A DNA stretch of 11,207 nt from Anaerolineae bacterium (lineage in GTDB: Bacteria > Chloroflexota > Anaerolineae > Aggregatilineales > Aggregatilineaceae). A program made the position numbers and the translations under genes. Positions 5,688 through 11,207 of the stretch are shown piece after piece (position 1 is the first letter of the stretch; each line of letters opens with the position of its first letter). The stretch lies in NCBI GenBank assembly GCA_018056405.1, contig JAGPFT010000048.1, positions 1 to 11,207 of the forward strand, written 5' to 3'. Below the pieces are notes generated by a model that was not told the DNA's origin, made no database searches, and was given only the letters and a program-made list of their open reading frames with translations.

Positions 5688-6410
5688 GCGCTTCCTGGCA
5701 CAATCGCTATAGATGGGCCAGCCGGTTCTGGCAAGAGCAGCGTATCGTTCGCCCTGGCCCAACGTCTGGGCTACCTCTTCGTGGATACTGGCGCTTTCTA
5801 CCGGGCTGTCACGCTGCTGGCCCTGCGCGCTGGTCAAGACCTGTCCGACAGCGAAGGCGTGGCTGCGCTGGCACGCAGTACGTCGCTGGACGTAACCGGC
5901 GACCTGGGCAGCGATGGGCGGCAGTACACAGTCCTGGCTGACGGTGAAGACGTGACCTGGGAGATTCACTCGCCCCAGGTTGATGCGCACGTCTCCGTTG
6001 TGGCCGCCAATCCCGGCGTGCGCCAGGCCATGCTCGCCGCTCAACGCGCTTTGGCCGCGCGCGGTCGCGTGATCATGGCGGGGCGCGACATTGGCACCGT
6101 TGTGCTGCCGGACGCTGATCTCAAAATCTACATTGATGCCAGCCTGGAAAAGCGTGCCGAACGCCGCTATGTACAGAGAGTCAGCAACGGAGAGCCGGCA
6201 GACCTGGCCCAGATCAGCGAGGGGCTTCATCAGCGCGACACCATTGACAGCCAGCGCGATGTTGCGCCCCTGCTGCGAGCGCCAGATGCTATCTATCTGG
6301 ATACTACGGCGCTCTCATTGGAACAGGCCGTCGAAGCGGCCTACCAGATCGTTGTGGGCTGGGACAAACGTCAGCTCGCCCCGGCCAATGAGCCGGCGAG
6401 CCAGCCCTGA
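5685..6410 (+). CDS. cmk: Cytidylate kinase (CMP/dCMP kinase)
   Basis: With the TTG start at 5685 the product has 241 residues, a little longer than the usual bacterial length of about 220-230 because of a short, non-conserved C-terminal tail. It phosphorylates CMP and dCMP with ATP, recycling nucleotides from RNA turnover and lipid synthesis in the cytoplasm. Visible motifs: IDGPAGSGKSS P-loop (9-19), VDTGAFYRAVT (33-43) in the nucleotide-binding region, IHSPQVDAHVSVVA (94-107) of the CMP-binding insert, GRDIGTVVLPDADLKIYIDA (133-152), and RDTIDSQRDVAPLLRAPDAI (184-203) with the lid and substrate arginines. It is the first gene of a plus-strand pair with the comEC-like gene, 90 bp away. A possible -10 element TATAGT lies at 5639-5644, without a convincing -35. 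A GC-rich hairpin (6428-6446) after the gene lacks a U-run. Confidence 0.95.
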   Translation: MALPGTIAIDGPAGSGKSSVSFALAQRLGYLFVDTGAFYRAVTLLALRAGQDLSDSEGVAALARSTSLDVTGDLGSDGRQYTVLADGEDVTWEIHSPQVDAHVSVVAANPGVRQAMLAAQRALAARGRVIMAGRDIGTVVLPDADLKIYIDASLEKRAERRYVQRVSNGEPADLAQISEGLHQRDTIDSQRDVAPLLRAPDAIYLDTTALSLEQAVEAAYQIVVGWDKRQLAPANEPASQP

Positions 6411-6500
6411 CCTGCTACCGCTGAGTTGCAGGGGCGAGCGCCCTGCCCTATGATGGTTTGATGTTGGAGGAGTCACACCAGAGGGACAGGGGCCGAGCGC

Positions 6501-8870
6501 ATGACACTGGTCTACCTGGTAGCAGCCTGGGTCGCAGGCATTCTGGTCGTCCAGTCGCCAGAGCCAGGTGCTGAAAGTTGGCTGGCTGTCAGCGTTGTCT
6601 TTCTGCTGTTGGCTGTTGCCTTCCGCGCGGAGCGCCCGCTACGGCTGGCCTTCGTCCTGGCCGCTATGTTTGCGCTGGGAGCGGCGCGCCATGCCTGGTA
6701 CCAGCGTCCGCACGGTCCTGACCACATCAGCCACTACACGGACTCCGGCTTTGTGACAGTCACCGGCACAGTCTCCCGCACGCCAGAAATCCGCGAGACC
6801 TTTATCAATCTGACCGTTGAGGTCGAATCGCTGACCGCTCAGGCGAACACTGTGCAGGCGCAAGGGCGCATTCTGGCCCAGGCCCCGCGCTACGGCGACT
6901 ATGCTTTCGGAGATCGCCTTCGGGTGGCGGGCAGCCTGCTCACCCCGCCGGAATTTGACACTTTCTCCTACCGCGATTACCTGGCCCGCCGGGGCGTTTA
7001 CGCCATTGTGCCCAATGCGCGCGTGGAACGCCTTGCCCGTCGCCAGGGTAGCTCCTGGATGCAAGCGCTCTTTGACCTGCGCGACGACGCCCGCCAGACA
7101 CTCGACCGCCTGCTGCCCAGCCCCGAAGCGCCGCTGCTGGCTGGCATCCTGCTGGGTATTGACGACGAACTGCCCGCCAACATTCAAGAAGCCTTCAATC
7201 GCACTGGCACCGCACACATCATCGCCATCTCCGGTGCCAACTTGATCGTTCTCATGAAGGTTGTGCTGAGCCTGCTGACTTCGCCTCTGGGCGTCCGGCG
7301 CGCCCGACTGGCTACAGTTGTCAGTGTAGCGGCTTACACTGTGTTCGTGGGCGGCGACCCGGCGGTGATGCGCGCAGCGATCATGGGCTGTCTGGCATTG
7401 TTCGCCATACAGACTGGGCGCAAAGCGCACGGCATCACGTCGCTGGCCTTTGCCGTATGGCTGATGTCGCTGCACGATCCGGCGATTCTGTGGGATGTCG
7501 GCTTCCAACTCAGCGCAGCCGCCACTGCGGGCCTTGTCCTGTTCGGCGACAGCTTCACCCGCGCGCTCGAAGCGGCGCTGCGGTTTCTGCTGCCCGGCGA
7601 CACAGCCCGCAAGGTTGCAGGCTGGCTGGCTGAGCCGGTGGCCATCAGCCTGGCAGCCCAGATCGCTACCACGCCACTGGCGATGATCTACTTCGGAAAC
7701 ATCTCGCTTGCCGCGTTACTTGCCAACGCGCTGGTGGTCTCTGCCCAGCCCTACATCATGATCTTCGGATGGCTGGCGCTCGTCAGCGGGATGGTTGCCG
7801 AACCCCTGGGCAACATCCTGGCCTGGAGCGTCTGGCTGCCGCTGGCGTACACGCTCGCCGTTGTCCGGTGGCTGGCTGATTTTTCGTGGGCCTCACTCAG
7901 TGTCTCAGTGGCGTCGTCAGCCGTATGGGGCTTCTACCTCGTTCTCTCCGGTGTTGGCTGGCTGCGCCTGATGCACCCGGAAGATCGGGCGGCGCTGCTG
8001 GCCGGCTTGCGGCGTCGTCTGAAGACGGGGACTGCCCTGCTGGCGACCGGCGTGGTGTGCGTCGCGGTGTGGTATGAGGCCCTGACCCAGCCCGACGGCA
8101 AGCTGCATGTCTGGTTCCTGGATATTGGGCAAGGCCACGCTGTCTTGATCCAGTCACCACGCGGGGCGCAGATTCTCCTGGATGGCGGGCAGAATCCCAG
8201 CCGGCTGCGCCAGGCGGTTGGCGATGCGCTGCCCGCCTGGGATCGCGCGCTCGATCTGGTGATCGTCACCCAGCCCACGCCAGACGCCATTGGGGCGCTG
8301 CCCGCCTTGCTAGCCCACTACGACGTTGGCCTCCTTGCCTCAAACGGTCACACTCAACAGAACAGCGTTGCCGAGGCGCTCGCCGGACAGGTCGCTAGCA
8401 AGGGCATTCAAACGCTCACGCTGACAGCCAGCCAGCACATTCTCACAGACGATGGCCTGCTGATCGAAGTCCTCTACCCCCGCAGGCCCCCTGCCCCGGA
8501 CGATGATCCTGACGACGTGGCTCTGGCGTTGCGCATCACTTTCGGCCAGGCCACATTCCTGGTTGCGCCAGGACTCTCGGCTGCGGCGGTCGGGGAGCTG
8601 CTGGACTCCGGGGAGTATTTAGGCAGCACTGTCGTTCTGCTGCCAGCGTGTGGCAGCGCCAAGGCCAACCCTGCTGGCTTCCTCACTGCCGTGCACCCTC
8701 AAGTGGCGGTGGTAATGGTTGGCACTGGCAACCGGGCCGGCCTGCCGGATACGGAGACTGTAGAGCGCCTGGAAGCAGCCGGTGCGCGGCTCTATCGCAC
8801 CGACCGGCAAGGAACTGTCGAGTTTGTCACAGACGGGCACACGCTGACAGTCTACCCGGAATTGGAGTAG
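6501..8870 (+). CDS. comEC: ComEC/Rec2-like DNA uptake channel with degenerate MBL domain
   Basis: A 789-residue inner-membrane protein of the ComEC/Rec2 family, which in competent bacteria carries single-stranded DNA across the cytoplasmic membrane. Order: two or three N-terminal TM segments (1-66), a DUF4131/OB-fold part (about 75-190), and the Competence domain (about 210-490) with ISGANLIVL (243-251), GGDPAVMRAAIMG (284-296) and WDVGFQLSAAATAGL (331-345). A final hydrophobic segment (about 510-525) precedes a metallo-beta-lactamase-like domain (536-789). That domain keeps its fold markers (FLDIGQGHAVLI 539-550, ILLDGG 558-563) but not its metal ligands: the HxHxDH box reads QPTPDAI (591-597), the HHGS-like site reads ACGS (716-719), the GHP site reads GLPD (747-750), and the TGD site is VAPG (688-691). 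A nuclease activity of this domain is therefore unlikely. The ATG at 6501 has AGGGG eight bases upstream. The 3' end overlaps ppk1 by 19 bp, tail to tail. Confidence 0.9.
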   Translation: MTLVYLVAAWVAGILVVQSPEPGAESWLAVSVVFLLLAVAFRAERPLRLAFVLAAMFALGAARHAWYQRPHGPDHISHYTDSGFVTVTGTVSRTPEIRETFINLTVEVESLTAQANTVQAQGRILAQAPRYGDYAFGDRLRVAGSLLTPPEFDTFSYRDYLARRGVYAIVPNARVERLARRQGSSWMQALFDLRDDARQTLDRLLPSPEAPLLAGILLGIDDELPANIQEAFNRTGTAHIIAISGANLIVLMKVVLSLLTSPLGVRRARLATVVSVAAYTVFVGGDPAVMRAAIMGCLALFAIQTGRKAHGITSLAFAVWLMSLHDPAILWDVGFQLSAAATAGLVLFGDSFTRALEAALRFLLPGDTARKVAGWLAEPVAISLAAQIATTPLAMIYFGNISLAALLANALVVSAQPYIMIFGWLALVSGMVAEPLGNILAWSVWLPLAYTLAVVRWLADFSWASLSVSVASSAVWGFYLVLSGVGWLRLMHPEDRAALLAGLRRRLKTGTALLATGVVCVAVWYEALTQPDGKLHVWFLDIGQGHAVLIQSPRGAQILLDGGQNPSRLRQAVGDALPAWDRALDLVIVTQPTPDAIGALPALLAHYDVGLLASNGHTQQNSVAEALAGQVASKGIQTLTLTASQHILTDDGLLIEVLYPRRPPAPDDDPDDVALALRITFGQATFLVAPGLSAAAVGELLDSGEYLGSTVVLLPACGSAKANPAGFLTAVHPQVAVVMVGTGNRAGLPDTETVERLEAAGARLYRTDRQGTVEFVTDGHTLTVYPELE

Positions 8871-10984
8871 CTCGACCGCGCCCGCTCCATGAACCAGGTC
8901 TGGCTATCAAGGGGAGCCTCCCCATCGCGGGGAGCTAGCCGTTTGTACGTGCCGTCCGGCTGTAGCTCGCGTGCCTTGACATTATCCATCATCGAGATGC
9001 GCAGCACTTCGTTGAGCAGCCGGGTTTTGATCTGTTCGTCTTCTACGGGGAAGACCGTCTCGACGCGCCGATCCAGGTTGCGTGGCATGAGGTCGGCGCT
9101 ACCCATGTAAATCTCCGGGGTGCCACCGTTGGCGAAGTAATAAATGCGGGGATGCTCCAGGAATCGTCCTACGACGCTCGTGACACGGATATTCTCGCTC
9201 ACTCCCTTGATACCAGGGCGCAGGCAGCAGATTCCTCGCACCAACAGGTCAACCTTCACGTTGGCCATGGACGCTTCATAGAGCAGCCGGATCAACCTGG
9301 CGTCTACCAGCGCGTTCATCTTCAGGATCATGTGCGCTTCGCGCCCTGCCCTGGCGTGATCTATCTCACGGCAGATCAACTGCGCAAACTGCTCGCGCAG
9401 ATACTCGGGGGCAACCAGCAGCTTGCTGTAGGTGGCATCGGGAGCATATCCTGTCAGGCGGTTGAATAGCTCGCTGGCATCCGCCCCGATGTCAGGTCGG
9501 CTGGTCAGCAGGCCAATATCAGTGTAGATGCGGGCGGTTGTGGCGTTGTAGTTCCCCGTGCTCAAGTGCACATAGCGCCGCAGGCCATCGTCCTCGCGCC
9601 GCACCACCAGCGCCACCTTGCAATGCGTCTTGAGACCGAGCAACCCGTACACCACGTGCACGCCCTGCGCCTCCAGCGTGCGCGCCCAGACAATGTTATT
9701 CTCCTCGTCAAAGCGAGCTTTCAGCTCAACGAGCACTGCCACTTGTTTGCCGTTCTCTTGGGCCTCAAGCAGCGCGCTCACGATGGGGGAGTTGCTGCCT
9801 ACCCGGTACAACGTTGTCTTGATCGCCAGCACTTTGGGATCGTGTGCTGCTTGCCGGAAGAACTGAATGACCGGCAGAAACGAGTCGTAGGGATGGTAAA
9901 GCATCACATCCTGCTCGCGCAGCACCGAGAAGATGTCGTCTTCCCGGTTCAGAACGTCGGGGATCACCGGAATATAGGGCGCGTCGCGCAGGGCCGGCAC
10001 GTCCAGACTGGCGAGGTCGAATAGCTGGCTCAGCCCCAGCGGGCCGGGCAATTGGTAGATGTCCGTGCGCTCGATGTTGAGGTGCGTCCTGAGCAGATCG
10101 AGCAAGTGCTGAGGCATGTTTTCTTGCACTTCCAGGCGCACCACGCGCCCAAAGCGTCGTTGACGCACCCCGGCTTCGATGGTCTCCAACAGATCGGATG
10201 CTTCGTCCTCGGCGATTTCCATGTCCGCATTGCGCGTCACCCGGAAGGGGTGAGCCTCCAGAATCTGGCCTCCAGGGAACAGAGCGTCCAGGTTTGCAGC
10301 GATGACTTCCTCCAGAAACACAAATTGCTTGTGTTTGCCCATGCGCAGATTGGCGTAGCGGTGAGTGATGTCATGAACGGGGACGAGACGCGGCAAAGCC
10401 GGAGGCACTTTCACCCGCGCGAATCGCTGCTGTTGGTTGTGATCCAGCAGTAGGACAGCCAGGTTCAGGCTCAGGTTGGAAATGAAGGGAAACGGACGGC
10501 CCGGATCAACCGCCAGGGGGGTTAGCACGGGGAAGATTTCGTTCTGAAAGAAGAGGTGCAGGGCCTCTTTGTGCTCTTGCGGCAGGCTTTGGTAGGGAAC
10601 CACGCTGATCTTGCGCTGCCGCAGCTTGGGGATAATCTCGTCGCGCAGACACCGGTATTGTGTCTCCAGCACGGGCAACAGTCGCTTACGGATGGCCGCA
10701 AGCTGCTGAGCGGGCGTCAGGCCGTCGGCTGGAGTCTCTATCACGCCCGCAGCCACCTGCTCGCGCAGGCCCGATACGCGGATCATGAAGAACTCGTCCA
10801 GGTTGTTGGCGAAGATCGCCAGGAACTTGACGCGCTCCAGGAGCGGGATGCTGGGGTCAAGTGCCTCTTCCAGAACCCGGTAGTTGAACTCCAGCATACT
10901 CAGTTCGCGGTTGATGTACAGCTTGGGATCTCGCAAGTCCGGCGTTAAAGAGATTTGCTGTTCGTCAGCAGTGCTCGTGCTCAT
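8852..10984 (-). CDS. ppk1: Polyphosphate kinase 1
   Basis: A 710-residue PPK1, close to the usual 690-720. It reversibly polymerises the gamma-phosphate of ATP into inorganic polyphosphate at the membrane or in the cytoplasm. The N domain starts with YINRELSMLEFNYRVLEEA (23-41), followed by the conserved FLAIFANNLDEFFMIRVSGL (54-73). The head domain contains LTPLAVDPGRPFPFISNLSL (154-173). The two catalytic C domains contain LYHPYDSF (362-369), IKTTLYRVGSNSPIV (388-402), ELKARFDEENNI (420-431), the autophosphorylated histidine in GLKTHCKVALVVRRE (His454), LSTGNYN (474-480), LLVRGICCLRPG (580-591) and the second histidine in FLEHPRIYYF (His611). The ATG at 10984 has AGGG six bases upstream and a TATAAT box at 11026-11031. 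It converges on comEC with a 19-bp overlap. No exopolyphosphatase or Pho regulator gene is adjacent. Confidence 0.97.
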   Translation of the reverse strand: MSTSTADEQQISLTPDLRDPKLYINRELSMLEFNYRVLEEALDPSIPLLERVKFLAIFANNLDEFFMIRVSGLREQVAAGVIETPADGLTPAQQLAAIRKRLLPVLETQYRCLRDEIIPKLRQRKISVVPYQSLPQEHKEALHLFFQNEIFPVLTPLAVDPGRPFPFISNLSLNLAVLLLDHNQQQRFARVKVPPALPRLVPVHDITHRYANLRMGKHKQFVFLEEVIAANLDALFPGGQILEAHPFRVTRNADMEIAEDEASDLLETIEAGVRQRRFGRVVRLEVQENMPQHLLDLLRTHLNIERTDIYQLPGPLGLSQLFDLASLDVPALRDAPYIPVIPDVLNREDDIFSVLREQDVMLYHPYDSFLPVIQFFRQAAHDPKVLAIKTTLYRVGSNSPIVSALLEAQENGKQVAVLVELKARFDEENNIVWARTLEAQGVHVVYGLLGLKTHCKVALVVRREDDGLRRYVHLSTGNYNATTARIYTDIGLLTSRPDIGADASELFNRLTGYAPDATYSKLLVAPEYLREQFAQLICREIDHARAGREAHMILKMNALVDARLIRLLYEASMANVKVDLLVRGICCLRPGIKGVSENIRVTSVVGRFLEHPRIYYFANGGTPEIYMGSADLMPRNLDRRVETVFPVEDEQIKTRLLNEVLRISMMDNVKARELQPDGTYKRLAPRDGEAPLDSQTWFMERARSSYSNSG

Positions 10985-11025
10985 AGATGACCCTATGGAA
11001 ATGACAGATCGCGGCTGGTCCCGAT

Positions 11026-11031
11026 ATTATA
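11026..11031 (-). promoter_or_regulatory. Putative -10 box of ppk1
   Basis: A perfect TATAAT on the minus strand lies 41 bp upstream of the ppk1 ATG, in an AT-rich patch. No recognisable -35 hexamer sits 16-18 bp further up, where the sequence is a GC run (CCGGGG), and no TG extension is present. Transcription would start near 11019. An activator may be needed if this is the promoter; I see no clear Pho-box-like direct repeats. Confidence 0.4.
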
Positions 11032-11207
11032 AGAAGTATAGCACAACCCCCCGGCCCCTTTGCGGGATCAGACAGGGTAATTGGGTGCATTCGCTTTTTG
11101 GGGCAGTGATCTTGAGCCGCTGAGATGACGAGGGCGCGGAGGGGAAAGTCGGAAAAGCTCTGAGGCTTTCTCTGCGACCACTGCGCGCTCTGGGATGGAC
11201 CGGTTGA
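11032..11207. other. Right-edge non-coding stretch, nothing recognised
   Basis: From the ppk1 promoter region to the window end I see no convincing reading frame, RNA gene, or strong hairpin. A T-run (11093-11097) has no stem before it. The segment may be the upstream region of a gene beyond the window. Confidence 0.5.

Noticed and set aside
5502..6230. 242-codon open frame antisense to cmk
   Set aside because: It runs from the MITE-like element through the reverse of a clear cmk gene; its composition is that of a high-GC shadow frame and it has no recognisable motif.
6428..6446. GC-rich hairpin between cmk and comEC as a terminator
   Set aside because: The stem (GCAGGG.. / ..CCCTGC) is not followed by a U-run, and it lies between two genes that look co-transcribed.
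6464..6471. Strong Shine-Dalgarno-like TGGAGGAG as the site for an earlier comEC start
   Set aside because: No ATG, GTG or TTG lies 5-12 bases downstream in the comEC frame, and a second G-rich site fits the ATG at 6501.
6639..7508. 289-codon open frame antisense to comEC
   Set aside because: It is opposite a strongly supported membrane protein gene; the His/Gln/Arg-rich product is typical of an antisense shadow.

Overview
The window looks like an ordinary chromosomal segment of a high-GC bacterium. I infer a member of the Chloroflexota (Anaerolineae or a neighbouring class). The reasons are the style of the 696-residue 9-TM/GAF protein, the DUF1028 protein with a helical tail, the three-repeat S1 protein with an acidic N-terminus, and intergenic elements rich in CTCACCCC and CCCCTCTCC. 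This is a recollection-level assignment, not a database result.

Layout. Positions 1-540 hold no intact gene. They contain a small hairpin-rich repeat (12-107), a 184-bp MITE-like element (161-344), a fragment that resembles the middle of a SufE protein (351-476), and a 14-bp tandem repeat (476-503). A minus-strand block follows, in transcription order from right to left: GNAT acetyltransferase (5334-4777), 9-TM/GAF/HTH-like membrane protein (4752-2662), three-S1-domain RNA-binding protein (2559-1576) and DUF1028 protein (1474-539). The S1 gene has its own perfect-consensus sigma-70 type promoter in the last codons of the gene before it, and a good intrinsic terminator after it. A second copy of the MITE-like element (5386-5565), inverted relative to the first and flanked by an exact 10-bp direct repeat, lies in the divergent intergenic region. 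To its right are two plus-strand genes, cmk (5685-6410, TTG start) and a comEC-like gene (6501-8870). The latter converges on and overlaps by 19 bp the minus-strand ppk1 gene (10984-8852).

Functionally, cmk (CMP recycling) and ppk1 (polyphosphate synthesis) are housekeeping genes and the S1 protein is a translation or RNA-binding factor. The GNAT and 9-TM/GAF genes are 24 bp apart and probably co-transcribed from a near-leaderless promoter. The two most unusual proteins are the ComEC homologue, whose C-terminal metallo-beta-lactamase domain has lost every recognisable metal-binding motif, and the membrane receptor, which joins a histidine-kinase-type 7TM/GAF sensor half to a sigma-region-4-like helix-turn-helix with no kinase. 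The two MITE copies with apparent target-site duplications are the clearest mobile-DNA signal. I found no CRISPR array, tRNA, rRNA or defence operon.
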